Assembly (NCBI GenBank): GCA_019426215.1
Contig: CM033399.1
Location: 18,777,009-18,841,008 of the forward strand
Length of the DNA: 64,000 bases
Reading direction: 5' to 3'
Source of the DNA: Buddleja alternifolia
Lineage: Eukaryota > Streptophyta > Magnoliopsida > Lamiales > Scrophulariaceae
Position 1 is the first letter of the stretch. Every line of letters begins with the position of its first letter. The translations under genes were made by a program, and so were the position numbers. Positions 33,920 through 46,755 of the stretch are shown piece by piece. The notes beneath the pieces are model-generated. The model ran no database searches, was not told the origin of the DNA, and saw only the letters and a program-made list of their open reading frames with translations.

Positions 33920-34869
33920 ATTAATCCTAAACTCTTAAAACTATATATGCATATATATAAACTCTAATAAGAGTAGTTTTATTCATATTTATGTAAGACA
34001 CTTTATTTTTATTTGAGTAAACAAGAACATTTATTTTTATTTGATTTGAACGAAGATGTAGATGTATATTTTTATGATAAACTTATAAAATAGTTAATTT
34101 TATTAATATTTTAGAGTTTACAATTCATGATAAATATGGTTTTTATTTAATAACACCACTTATTTTTGTATTTCTCACCAACTCAATTTTTTTTGATTAA
34201 ATGTACAAGTATGTTATTTAGTTTCTTACCTACTAGTTGAAACTAAAAGTAACATAATTATAATTAGATAACCATCCAAACCGCCCGCTATATACTTTAA
34301 ACCCGACCGACCCAAACTGCTTGGTTTGAAAAGATAATTACACGATTTCGGTTTGTTATTTTGTCAACTCGCATATATCGGGTCGGGTTCAATTTTTTTT
34401 ATAAAACCGTCCGAACCCGACCGCATACACCCCTATCAATAAGTCAAGAGGATATAAAAGGATTTTTTTGACCTAAAACAAGATACACACAATCATAACT
34501 CTCCTAGAAAGAAAAGAAGAAAATCTCCTCCCTCTCTCTATACCTAGCCGTCGTCCCTTAGAGAAAATTAACAATCCATGAGTGATAATTTAGAGACAGC
34601 GTAATTTCGTTGTTCAAATCAAATTCAAGAAAACCAACGAATTCAAGAATTGAAGATTACACGAGGATTGAAGAAATCGAGACTTCATCAATTCAAAACT
34701 TAGAGGAGGAATCAGATTCTCCAACTACTTCGCTTCTACAGGTAAGTAGTTATTCGTTACGTGAATTAATCGATTTGAATATGCAATCAAAGAATCTACA
34801 CTTTGGGTTTTTAAATTAAATTCTTAAAACCTTTCGCTGCATTTAATTTGATTTTTCGCAAACTCAACA
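32334..34869 (+). mobile_element. Solo LTR D (copia A family) with a nested hAT MITE
   Basis: Begins TGTTAGGATTAAG and ends AACTCAACA. Perfect 5-bp TSD CCTTT at 32329-32333 and 34870-34874. It aligns with the LTRs of element A throughout. After subtracting the MITE it is about 1.78 kb, full LTR length, with no internal region. Solo LTRs arise by recombination between the two LTRs of one insertion. Confidence 0.93.
33686..34435. mobile_element. Non-autonomous hAT MITE, perfect 8-bp TSD
   Basis: Left end TAGGGGTGTACATAAACCCG and the reverse complement of the right end, TAGGGGTGTATGCGGTCGGG, match. Perfect TSD TCAATAAG at 33678-33685 and 34436-34443. The two LTRs of element A carry the unoccupied site. 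750 bp, no transposase. Confidence 0.95.
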
Positions 34870-35139
34870 CCTTTTTCTTGATAGACTCATCTCGGACTTG
34901 AAACCTTTTAAGAATCACGACCTTGAAGACATATTCCATCATCGTCATTCCCGATGTTCGATGATGTCCCATAGTTATGTGTGATTCAAGGGACTTCGTT
35001 CAAAGCATATAATAACAGTTTAAGAACAAAGAATGCCTATAATAAAATCGACTTTATTCATAAAGAAAAGATTGTCTCATAGAGTTTATTACACAGAAAA
35101 TGGCACCCAAAATTGGTGCACCGGACATCTACTCTATCA

Positions 35140-35153
35140 ATCTCCCACTTGCC
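35140..35153 (-). promoter_or_regulatory. Polypurine tract of copia B
   Basis: Minus-strand GGCAAGTGGGAGAT next to the 3' LTR piece. The same tract occurs in elements A and C. Confidence 0.85.
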
Positions 35154-37796
35154 CACGACCCAATTGCCCACGTATTTGAGGCCCATCTTCCCTAGATGTC
35201 CATCAAACACCTTTTGACTATGGGGTTTGGTGAGTGGGTCTACTACATTATCTGCCGAGTCTACACGCTCCACTCGAACGTTACCTCTTCCAATGATCTC
35301 CCTGATCAAATGGTATCGCCTTTGTATGTGCTTGAATTTCTGATGAGACCTTGGCTCCTTTGCTTGCGCAATAGCCCCATTGTTATCACAGTACACCGCT
35401 ACCTAGTTAACAATAAATGGAATGACACCCAAATTTTGGATGAAGTTCCTCATCCAAATAGTTTCCTTTGCCGCCTTTGAGGCAGCAATGTATTCTGCTT
35501 CGGTGGTTGAATCAACAGTAGTTGGTTGCTTGGAACTCTTCCAACTCATTGCTCCACCATTAAGTAGAAAAACGAAACCAGAAATCGATTTTGAGTCGTC
35601 AATATCAGTTTGGAAACTAGAGTCTGTGTAGCACTCTAATTCCATTTCTCCTCCACCATATACCAAAAATAACTCCTTAGTTCTCTTAAGATACTTGAGG
35701 ATTGATTTAACGGCTTTCTAGTGTTCTTCACTGGGATTTTCCTGATAGCGGCTACACACGCTAAATGCATAAGCTACATCAGACCTCATACATATCATCG
35801 CATACATAATGCTTCCAATAGCGGATGCATAAGGTATGTGAGACATCCTCTCTCTTTCCATCTTGGTCTTAGGGGACGTAGACTTGGAAAGAGTGTGACT
35901 CCATGTCTCATAGATAAGAATCCCATCTTGGATTCTTTTATGCTAAATCTCTTTAGCACTCGATCTATGTACAAGGATTGCGAGAGTTCCAGCATCCTAC
36001 TCGTTCTCTCTCGATATAGCTTCATATCGAGTACATAGAAAGCTTCTCCCATATCCTTCATGGAGAATTGATTTGACAACCATACTTTTGTTGACTGCAT
36101 CATCCCTATATCATTTCCGATTAATAGGATATCATCAACGTAAAGTTCTAGAAAAGTAACCGCCATCCCACTAGACTTCTTGTAGACACAGGGCTCATCA
36201 ACGTTTTGCATATATCCATACTCTCGTATGGCATTATCAAAACGTTTATTCCAGCTTTACGAAGCTTGTTTTAGTCCATATATGGACCTCTGGAGTCTAC
36301 ACACTTTGTGTTTACTCTCCTTGGATGTAAAACCCTCTGGCTACTGCTTATATATTTCCTCCTCAATCTCTCCATTGAGGAATGCAGTTTTAACATCCAT
36401 CTGCCAAATTTCGTAGTCGAAATGTGCAGATATAGCTAGAAGTACCCTTATGGATTTCAGCATTTCCACTGGTGAGAAGGTTTCCTCATAGTCAATACCT
36501 TGTCTTTGAGTAAACCCTTTCGCCACTAGGCGTGCCTTATTAGGTCGCCACCTCTCCATCAGCTCTAAGCTTTCACTTGTAAACCCACTTGCAGCATATG
36601 GGTTTAGTCCCATCTAGTGGGTCTACCAGGGTCTAAACCTTGTTGGAGTGCATGAAGTCCATCTCGAATTCAATAGCTTCTAGCCATCTTCCTGAATCGA
36701 TGTCTAACATCGCTTCCCTATAAAACTTTGGATCTACATCCAAAAGGGAATCCTCTGAATTGTTTTCTTGCAAATGGCCTACCCATCTCTCGGGTGCCAT
36801 TGGAATCCTTTCGGATCTCCTCAGAGGTGGTGTACTTTCAGCTTATTCTTTATGAATCACCTCTGTTGTGGTATCAGGCGAGCTCGTTTGTGGCTCTTGA
36901 GGTCTCTCAGTGCTTTGAGTCTCCTCAAGTTCTATAATCTCGTTATTCCCATCTAATTTAAAATAGGTCACATTCCTTGAAACAATTACTGTTTGTTCCA
37001 AGGGATTGTAGAAATAGTATCCAAAAGAGTCTTTTGGATACCCCACAAACTTACACAATGTAGACCTCGGGTCCACTTTGTCTCCCACTTGCTGCTTGAC
37101 ATAAGCAGCATACCCATACAGCCTTAGGTGTCTATATGAAGGTGTCTTAGCATACCACATTTCATATGGAACCTTAGGCACACTCTTAGACGGCTCGCTA
37201 TTCAACAAATAGGTTGCAGTCGTCAAAGCATAGCCCCATATTGAAGAGGGAAGTCTAGTGCGACTCATCATGGATCGAACCATGTCTAACAAAGTTCACT
37301 TCCTTCCCCCAGCTACCACATTTAATTGAGGCATGCCGGGCGGAGTCCATTGTGAGAGAATTCCATTCTCTTTTAGATAATCCAGAAACTCATTGGATAA
37401 GTACTCACCTCCTCGATCTGATCAAAGAGTATTGACACTTCTACTAATTTGTTTCTCTACTTCATGACTAAACTCCTTGAATTTCTCAAAGGATTCAGAC
37501 TTGTGCCTCATAAGGGACACATAGCCATACCGTGAGAAGTCATCGATAAATGTTATGAAGTAGCTAAGACTACCTCTAGCATTTATGCTAAGTTGCCCAG
37601 ATACATCAGTATGGACCAAGTCCAATACTCCACTTGCACACGCGATCGATCCAGTGAATGGAGTCTTCGTCATCTTTCCCTTAAGACATGATTCGCAAGT
37701 TGGCATTTCATCTAGATCTCCAAGACCAAGTTGATTTGTCAATATGCGTATCCTTTCTTTAGAGATATGATCTAGCCTAGCGTACCAAGTTGATGT

Positions 37797-39446
37797 TGTT
37801 GGGGAGAATTAACCAAACGCAGCGGAAAATGAAATTTAAATTTTTTTCGAGTTTTCCCATAACAGGATCAATCCCGGGGTTTAATCATACGTATATACTA
37901 GTAAAACAAACTTAACCGTTGCAGCAAAGTGGTTAATAATTCCTACGATCTTGAATTCTTCAACTTCTTCGCGAAATTGCTTCGGCTGAAACTATGACGA
38001 TCCAAGCAGTCCATTGTTCTGCCTCTAAATTGTCTCGCCGGAAAAATAGTTGATGAGAAAAACTTCCTCCTTTTCTTTCTTGAATTCGACGGCTAGAGAG
38101 AGAAGATGGGAGAGGAATTCTATTTTTTGTGGTGTTGTGTAATGTAACTTATGACCTAGGCTTATAACTAATGTGATATTTATATCACTTAAGTTATTAC
38201 CTTGGACTCAAATTAAGCCCATATTGCACACCTAGTAGCCGCCCTCTTTAGGGTTTGGTGTGCCACTTGGTGCATCAATTTGAGCTTAGTGTAATCTAGT
38301 ATTTAATTAATTAATTCAATCTAATTGATTAATCTAATTAAATAATAGATAACTTATTTGATTAATTTTATTTCTCCAAGAAATAATATATTAATTAAAC
38401 CATAAATGAATTAACTTTTTTCCTCCAATAATTAATTCCATTTATTTAATTCTAAGTATGCAATACTTAAAATATTGCCACAAGAAATATTCCATTTTTC
38501 CATCAATTTTTCCTTTTTAAGCGTGACTTTTTAGCTTCATCTATATTTGGCCATGGGAGGATTCCATTGAATATGAGTACCACCTAGCCAGTCAAGTGGG
38601 CCATATTTTAACCCAAATAAGATGAAATGATTAGATCATTTTTACCTTTCCATTTGTAAATACCGTGTGAATACAAACTCTTCATTTCTTATCCTGGTCA
38701 AGTGGGAGTCATGGTTTTTAGTCAAACTCACTAACTTGACACTATGCTATATTTATAATAAGTTCAGATCGGTGAATGCTTTAGCCAAAGACTTTAAGAT
38801 CTAACTTACTTATAAATGCATAGGATAATTCCTCGTTCACTTTCGAGGGAACGAATCCTATCTTGGATACCAGTTAAGATTACTACTTGTCCATTAGCTT
38901 GCAGTTCGAGGTTGACCCCACCAATGGGTGAATCAGGCCTAACTACTCTAATGACGAACCTAATGTCACAAGTATATCTTCAACTTGATTCCTCAAGTCT
39001 AAAATTCAGATACACCTATTACAATTAATCAATTCTGTCATTGACTGTCAAAGAGTGAAAACCCATGATACAGAATCGATGCGAGTTATATCTGAGTGCC
39101 ACTATCTCCATCAGTGCACTATGATATGAGTTCTTCACTACTTTCTAGTGATTGACGGGCACCCATCTCGTCAAAACTCATATCATACAAGTCTTCATGA
39201 TTTTCAATGCCCAATTGAAAATCTTTGACTTGCAGACTATTTTAGTACACAAGTATCAAACTCCTCTAGTGCCTTAGAGAGTTAACTCTTGTGTTCATGG
39301 ACTTATAGATGATTACAATATATAAATGCTAATGTAAAAGTAAACAACTAAAATGCCTTTTATTGATTTATTAAAAGCAATTACAATTTGATAATGTCCT
39401 ATCATTTACTAATCCTCTCGTGGTATTTGAGGACATTAATCTAACG
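37797..39446 (-). mobile_element. Solo LTR E inserted in copia B pol
   Basis: On the plus strand it begins TGTTGGGGAG and ends near AATCTAACG. Perfect 5-bp TSD GATGT at 37792-37796 and 39447-39451. In minus orientation its start (CGTTAGATTAATGTCCTCAA) resembles the LTR starts of A and D, and inner blocks are shared, but it is more diverged. About 1.65 kb with no internal region. Confidence 0.9.
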
Positions 39447-40678
39447 GATGTACTTATGGAATTATCTAATTTTCTTTTGTTACTTTGTCAAATGTTGAGA
39501 GTAGGATAAGTTGGGAAAATTGTATAAAGACCATCTTGCAATTTCGACTCTATAATAAGAATAGATTCATAAAACAAAAAACAACTTTTATTATGAATTT
39601 CAAACCGATATCCTTCTCGATCCAAAATCAGAATGGATATGATATTTCTTATTATCTCGGGTACAAAATAGACGGAATTTAAAATCAAAATCCTACTCCC
39701 TAAAGCTAAGTGGACGGTCCTTATGGCCTTGGAAGCAACCATTGCTCCATTTCCCATCCTTAGGGTCATCTATCCTTTACTTAGCGTCTTGCTTCTTACC
39801 ATCCCCAGCATATCATTGCAGAGATGAATACCACTCCCAGTGTTAGGTATCCAAGAAGCAGTGTTAACACTAATGTTAACTTCAACAAAGAACATACCTT
39901 GAGCCTTTGGTGGCTCCTTGTAGTCCTTCTTCCAGTGTCCAGGTTTTCCACACTTGAAGCAATTGTCAGATTTCTTAGCCTTCCTCACTCCTCTTTTACC
40001 CCCCGGCTTCTTTCTTTCTCCTTTCATGTTGCCTTTCCAGGCCAACGGTCGAGACAAGTTATCAACAAACAGTACCGATTTGTCCTTTAGAACTGTGCTC
40101 TCAGCAGTCTTTAACATGTTCAGTAGCTCAAGAAGCCTAGTTTCCATTGAATTCATGTTGAAGTTGACCACAAATTGGTCATATGATCTTGGAAGTGATT
40201 GAAGGATTAAATCCACTGATAGCTCGTTGTCAAGTGGCATGCCTAGACTAGCTAATTTTTCAATTAGCCCGATCATCTTAAGCACGTGGACACTTACATC
40301 AGCTCCTTCATTCATCCAGGCCTTGAACAGTTCCTTGGAAACAGCATACCACTCCCTCCTTGTTCGAGTCCCAAAGAGTTCAATCAAGTGTAACTGGATC
40401 GATGATGCATTCTCGATTGACTCATGCTGCTTCTGCAACTCGTTTGATATTGATGCCAACATGAGACATCTTACTTGTATGTCATCCTGTTTCTACATTT
40501 GATACTCATACTTCTCATCATCCGAGGCACTATCATCAGGTTCATCTTGGATAGGGGTTGAGATAATGTATTCTCTTTTCTCAATTTGGAGGATGAGTCT
40601 AAGGTTTCTAAGCCAATCCTCAAAGTTGGGGCCCGTTAAATTATTGGTTTCAATCAAGTTCTTGAATGGATTAGACAT

Positions 40679-42270
40679 TATATTAGTGATCTACAAAGGT
40701 TTTGAGGCAGATATATTAGCATGCATTCTAAAATAAAGTCCTTATACAATTTAGTCTTTAATTGTACAAGTCTCCCACTATTTTTCTAAAATCCACCACC
40801 CTCTGGATAGATTTTAGAGGAAAAATTAATTTCCCTTAGAGGGCTTGAGATCTATCTAAATTAATCAAATCACCCCAATTATATGAGATTGATCCATTTA
40901 AATAGTAGCCTCCCCCGACCTTCCACCTCGTTGGATGGTTCTCAAGATAGTTTTACCTCGTCTTTCACATATGGCCCAATTATATGGGTGTCCAATATGC
41001 TACCTCAACGTTAGGCCAAACCCATCAAATATTCCATGGTCAATTCTCTCAGTTCATTGCCCCAATTATATGAGTGTACAATGAGTGATTAGATCCCACA
41101 GAGCATCTCTATGCTTAGTGACAATCACAACCTATCTCGACTAAGTTAATCCACAATTATATGAGTGGTTCACCTAGCCTCAACGGTGTTTCACACGTTG
41201 TCACTTATGATGGAAGGCGTGGAAGAGAAATCTAATTTCAATTCCATAGAGGCCTAATATTTCTTAGGAGAGAATTGCATAGAATATTGGTCTTACCAGA
41301 TTACAATTATCTTGTTTAGTTTCTATCCAATGCATGCATTCCAAACACATCACATATATATAGACAGAAAAATAAACATTCACAAAGCGGTAAATTAGGA
41401 TGAACCACCTCGAGCCCTAACCTAATCAACCCACTGAGCCAAAGTGGGCTGGACTTCTAGGAACTAAAAATAACCTAACTATTACAATGGATCGCCACTG
41501 CGTACATAGTCTTCGATTGGCCTTCGTCTTCAATTACATAGACTATAATCTAATTATATTCTACTAATTTAATAACAAAAAAATAAAAGCCAAACCGGCT
41601 ATTTTTTTACAATCCATCGAAATTACATACAAAGAAAACCAAAACTAGACTAGGCTCGTGGTTCATCCTATCACATAAAATCATGCCAAACCATATAATA
41701 TGCGATATCCAAAATTTACCTACCTCTTGTTCAAAATAAATTGCAATTTATTTGGGATAATTTGGATTTTTCACAAAAAATTATTTTCAAAGGAAAAACA
41801 ATAATTTCCAAAATTATAAAATTCCAAAAATAATTTTAATTTCCAAAAATCTAATTTCCAGAAATATTAAAATTTTAATTACGCCGAAAAATTGGATCGG
41901 GCTTGGGCCGCTCGACCCGCGGGCCCAGCCCTTTTCGCCCACCGATTCGGGCCAAATAGAGGGTCTTTTTCCCGGACTTTACTAACCCACCTCGGGCTGA
42001 CTTGTTACTCCACTTTCAAACATTTGGGTTCGTCCGTTTAGCTACTTCTCACCACCGGTGTTTTTCGAATCCAAAAACTCACTATCAAGCCAAATCACCC
42101 AATTACATAGTTTTTCGCGAAGCCAAATTTGTCATAAAAATTCTAAACTTTTATACAATTAAATCCCAAACTAAATTCAATTTATAATAACTCAAGGCAT
42201 CTTGATTTAAAAATGCTTCCAATTTATTCATACAAAAAATAAATAAAGCATAGTTCGATTAAACTAACAA
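40679..42270 (-). other. Leader of copia B
   Basis: Non-coding stretch between the primer site and gag on the minus strand. Short accidental ORFs only. Confidence 0.65.
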
Positions 42271-42283
42271 GACTCTGATACCA
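42271..42283 (-). promoter_or_regulatory. Primer-binding site of copia B
   Basis: Minus-strand TGGTATCAGAGTC, one base from the LTR end. Initiator-Met tRNA type. Confidence 0.9.
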
Positions 42284-43333
42284 CTGTTGGGTTGGTTTAA
42301 TCCCCGGGGTAGTTAGCACAACGGAATTTAAAACTGTTAATATAACTACCCTGAAACAGGATTATAGCCGGTTTAATCAAACTAATAAAAGAAGGAAAAA
42401 ACTAACTACACGAAATACCTTTCGCGCTTTTTTTCTTGTACAAGTTTCTGATCTTTTCAACCCGAACAAATACTCCCTTGAACGAATCTACAAGAAAGCC
42501 ATCGCGTCCTCTAAATCTCGAGCTTTGATTTGTTCCTTGTATCTTCAAGCGATCCAATTCTCTCGCCTGTAAGATGTATCCACACCTCCATTATAGTTCC
42601 CAATAATTATATTATGGTTCTAGGCTATATAATTATTTTAGACTTAATCTAAGCTTCTATATATGAAGGTATGAATATATGTGAAAGGTTAATCTCAACA
42701 CATGAGCAAAATCTTGTCTTGAAATAATTAGGTGAGGGGCAATTTTTTCTTAAAAAGAAGAAGACAAAATTTCTCTATTTTTCTTCTAAGGGGTGGACGG
42801 AAATTTGCTAGAAAATAAAAAGTGTGTGTGTTTTTCTTAACACACATATTTATAGAGATACTCCTAGGTTTAATTTGACTAGAAGTCAAGATGAGATAAA
42901 ATCTCCAAGATTTGACTTTCATCTACTCCTAATCAAATTCCATTCAGGAGTTTCCTAAAAATAAGGAACTTAGCTTGCAAGTTAACTTGTTCCCATTTTA
43001 TCTCCTAAAATACACTACTACAGAAATGACCTATAACAGGGGGTTTTTTGGGCCTATTACAGCGGTTTTAACCGCTGTCATAGGTACCGCTGTTATATGG
43101 TTTTGACCTATGACAGCGGTTAAAAAGCCCCTGTCATAGGTCACCCTATGACAGCGATTCCATAGAAACCACTGTAGTAGGGTGAACCCTATGACAGGGG
43201 TTCCGGAAGGAACCGCTGTCATAGGTTTCAAAAAACAGAAGAAGTTAATTTGGACCCTATGACAGCGGTTCCGGCTGAACCGCTGTCATAGGGTCATTTT
43301 TTTTTTAATTTTATTTTCTCGTTTATAATGTTA

Positions 43334-43617
43334 CGGTGTCGGAATGACACAAAATTCGCACAGTCATAGCGAAACGGAATTCTGAACAAAACGCAACTTT
43401 TACTATGCAATCTTGTGATTTTAGCCATCTAAGATCGTTTAAGGCCTCAAATTTGCGTTTTATTACGAAAATAACCCTATTTTCGTAATAAAACGCAAAT
43501 TTGAGGCCTTAAACGATCTTAGATGGCTAAAATCACAAGACTGCAATGCTATGCATGCGTCTTGTTCAGCACACCGTTTTACTATGACCGTACGAATTTC
43601 GTGTCATTCCGACACCG
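43334..43617. repeat. Long inverted repeat (139-bp arms, 6-bp loop)
   Basis: Arms 43334-43472 and 43479-43617 around the spacer AACCCT. The inner 60 or so bases of each arm are perfectly complementary (for example GGCCTCAAATTTGCG and its complement) and the outer part is imperfect. A transcript would fold into a long hairpin. Confidence 0.9.
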
Positions 43618-43639
43618 CAAAATTTCAACCGAGAAATAT

Positions 43640-44125
43640 TTTCGTAATACACAAATATACATACACTCACACATACACAAATATACATACACCCATCCAC
43701 ATATATACATACACAAATATACATACACCCATCCACACATACACAAATATACATACACCCATCCACACACACACAAATATACATACACCCATCCACATAT
43801 ATACATACACAAATATACATACACGCGTCCACACATACACAAATATACATACACCCACACATACACAAATATACATACACCCATCCACATATATACATAC
43901 ACAAATATACATACAACCACATATACACAATATACATACACCCATAAACATATACACAAATATGCATACACCCATCCACACATACACAAATATACATACA
44001 CCCACACATACACAAATATGCATACACCCAGATATACACAAATAAATACACCCACACATACACAAATATACATACACCCACACATACACAAATATACATA
44101 CACCCACACATATATAAATATACAC
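43640..44125. repeat. Minisatellite of ACACAAATATACATACACCC units
   Basis: Units of about 23-30 bp with CATCCACATATAT variants. It opens long frames on both strands (Thr/His/Tyr-rich plus, Cys/Val-rich minus), which are artefacts of the repeat. Confidence 0.92.
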
Positions 44126-46156
44126 ACATATATATATATATATAGGGAGAGAAAGAGAATAGACTTATGGTCGTGGTCGTGGTCGTGGTGGCAGCGGCGC
44201 AGGTATGTGGTAGTGGTGGCGGCTGTGGCGGCGGCGGTGGTGCCGAGCTTTTGGGAGGGGATCGAGAGAGAGAGTGACCGAGAGTAGTGAGAGAGAGGCT
44301 GCTGAAATGGGTTTTAAGTTTTAAGAGTGAGAGAATTAGGGAGGCGGCCGGGTTACCTAGCTAAAAACCCGACAGCCTATGACAGCGGTTCGGGTACGAA
44401 CCGCTGTCACAGGCTTTTTTTAATTTTTTTTTGAACAGCGGTTCAGTTGAACCGCTGTCATAGCCCGATACTATGATAGCGGTTCGACCTCGAACCGCTA
44501 TCTTTTTTTAAATTTTTTTCAATTTTTATTTTCTGAAAAATTTATGACAGCGGTTCGTGGCGAACCACTGTCATATCCCGGCACTATGACAGCGGTTCGG
44601 GGCGAACCGCTGTCATAGGTCCGAACCGAATAGCCCTATCACAGCAGTTTTGCAAAACCGCTGTCATATGTATGCTGTAATAGGGCTTTTTTGTAGTAGT
44701 GATATCTCCTTGATTCCAACTTGATCAAGACTTGGAGAGGAATTAAATCCCCTCCCCAATTCGTCTGCCACTACATGCCCCGTCATCCTTGGAGTCCAAA
44801 AATTTCATCCAACTTGATTTAATTTTTGACTCCTTATTTAATTAAATAGTCCAGTCATTTAATTAAATATTTTATAATAATTAAAGTCCAACCTTAATTA
44901 TTATTACCCAATTATTTCTTTAATTTATTTAATTTTTGACTTTCTCTACTAATTAAATAAAATCCTTGGACTCTATTTAGTCCATTAATTAATTAATCTC
45001 ACTTGATTAATTAAATAGTCTAATTAATTGATTTCCAACCAATTAATTAATATTCCTTTTTAGGTAAGTACTAGACTTTCCTTAATTCACCTCAACTTCC
45101 AAAGTTGATTAATCATATCTTTTAAGCAGGAACATCAGGAGTAAGTGTGTGACCCCTTAGGCTCGTTCATGTTCTAGTCGTAAGTACACTTTGTAAAAGT
45201 GCCACTATACCTTTCTATATTTAGAAAGTACTAGATTAAATCTTCCTTGATTTAATCCGACCATGTATCATTCACCATAATATCATGGTACTTACAAATC
45301 GAGGTTATTGTCTAGCAAAGGGCCCCGAAGACCTAGACACAAACGATAAAAAGATACTTAACCTATTATAACCACGATCCTCGCATAAGTAAGATACCTC
45401 CATCAAATTTCCTGGATTGGTATCTCGAGTAATGGCTTAGTCGAAACTCTTACGACCCAATCACTATGTTTCCTTATTGCATGATATCGATTCATGCAAT
45501 CCAAATGAGGAAACACTCCGCCTCTTTAGATTGCCATACTTTGGCCAAAGATTCCTTGAATCGATTCGTTAAGAAATACATAGGAAATGACTAATTTGCT
45601 GTATCAGTGATAGATCCCATCTTGGTCTTTCAAGTACCTCGACACAAAACTATACTATACCCAAGATATCCCATATGACGACTCGCGATGGAATCATGAG
45701 ATAAATCTAAGTATAGTCTACTATGCTCAAAGCTATAATGGAGCCTCAGGTCCAAAGGATTACTCTGATGCCTACGTGATTATAGGAAATTCCATATTCG
45801 ATAGCCATTTTATGAATTTCCTAGCTGGGTGTTCAGTTCACTCATTATCCAAATGAGAACCCTCGTGCAACATCTATGTCTATGGAACAAAGCTTGTTCT
45901 CTAAGAACTATGTACACAAGAAAGTCTTTTGAGTCTTTTGTCAATATCCCTTATCTTGACAGACCCATCTCAGACTTGGAACCTTTTAAGAATCACGACC
46001 TTGGAGACATATTCCATCATCGTCATTCCTGATGTCCGATGATGTCCCATATTCATGTGTGATTCAAGGGACTTCGTTCGAACCATATAATAACAGTTTA
46101 AGAACAAAGAATGCCTACAATAAAATTGACTTTATTCATAAAGAAAAGATTGTGTC

Positions 46157-46755
46157 TAGGGATGGCAACGGGGCGGGTGTTGAAGGACTCAGGACCCGCC
46201 CCGTTAAGGATTTTTCATACCCGGACCCGCCCCAAACCCAGTCATTACCCGCCCCGCCCCAGACCCCGCGAGTGCCCAGCGAGTCCGGGTCCCACCCGTT
46301 AGACCCGGCCGAAATATATTTTTTGACATTTTTTCATCTATATTATTCTCACAAATGCATTCAAAACATATAAAATAAGTAAATAACATCGAATTAATGA
46401 TTTAACGTAAACAAATCCACTACAAGTCATTCGATACTTATATGCAAAAAAAAATTCAAAATGACTAAACAAGTACAAAGTTCAAAGAAATTAGATATAT
46501 AATGCTTGAGGTTTTGCTGTTGAAGGGTAGAATGATTGAGAGTATCTTTTTGATATAACTTATAAATACTAATACGTATTAATAATTAGATATATAAAAT
46601 TAAAAAATAATATTATGTTTATAAACCGCGGGGAGGGGAGGGGGGGGTTATCGACTGGACTCGTACCCGGCCCCTGACACGGCCCCCTCTTTTGGACTCA
46701 TACTAGCCCCAACAGGGGCGGGTACTCATTAGATCCAGCCCTATTGCCATCCTTA
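46157..46755. mobile_element. Non-autonomous hAT MITE, 8-bp TSD
   Basis: Left TAGGGATGGCAACGGGGCGG against right reverse complement TAAGGATGGCAATAGGGC. TSD ATTGTGTC (46149-46156) and ATTGTCGC (46756-46763). The empty site in the other LTR copy of B reads ATTGTCTC near 35072, so each TSD copy has one change. 599 bp, no transposase. Confidence 0.92.

Larger units (their letters stand above)
32276..35139 (-). repeat. Truncated 3' LTR of copia B, containing solo LTR D
   Basis: Pieces 32276-32333 and 34875-35139 join into about 325 bp equal to 45890-46824 minus its MITE. The rest of the expected LTR is missing. Confidence 0.82.
35058..40678 (-). pseudogene. copia B gag-pol polyprotein remnant, split by solo LTR E
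   Basis: Read on the minus strand: gag from 40678 (MSNPFKNLIETNNLTGPNFE) with stops near 40493 and 39770 in one frame. Zinc knuckle CFKCGKPGHWKKD; protease region WIPNTGSGIHLCND, where relatives have D-T-G. It breaks at solo LTR E (39446-37797). It resumes with the pre-integrase finger and integrase core (TCESCLKGKM, LDLVHTDVSG, FITFIDDFSRYG) to 37422, SDRGG just past a stop, integrase C-terminal part 37292-36843, RT 36613-35795 ([30 protein letters not shown]) and RNase H 35666-35058 (CYTDSSFQTD, STTEAEYIA, YCDNNGA). Many stops and frameshifts; not functional. Related to element A's polyprotein in the TCESCL and HTDV motifs. Confidence 0.9.
43013..44701. mobile_element. Non-autonomous CACTA element, 3-bp TSD
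   Basis: Begins CACTACTACAGAAA, and the end reads CACTACTACAAAAA in reverse complement. TSD ATA at 43010-43012 and 44702-44704. Subterminal regions at both ends carry many copies of CCTATGACAGCGGTT in both orientations, as in CACTA elements, where they bind the transposase. The interior has a long hairpin, a minisatellite and a GC-rich patch (44160-44290). No transposase. Confidence 0.93.

Noticed and set aside
33870..33920. Tyr/Ile-rich ORF ends over a TG/TA run
   Set aside because: Microsatellite inside the hAT MITE, not coding.
43523..44287. Long ORFs of 150-254 codons on both strands, Thr/His/Tyr-rich or Cys/Val-rich
   Set aside because: They are opened by the ACACAAATATACATACACCC minisatellite in several frames at once and show no domain.
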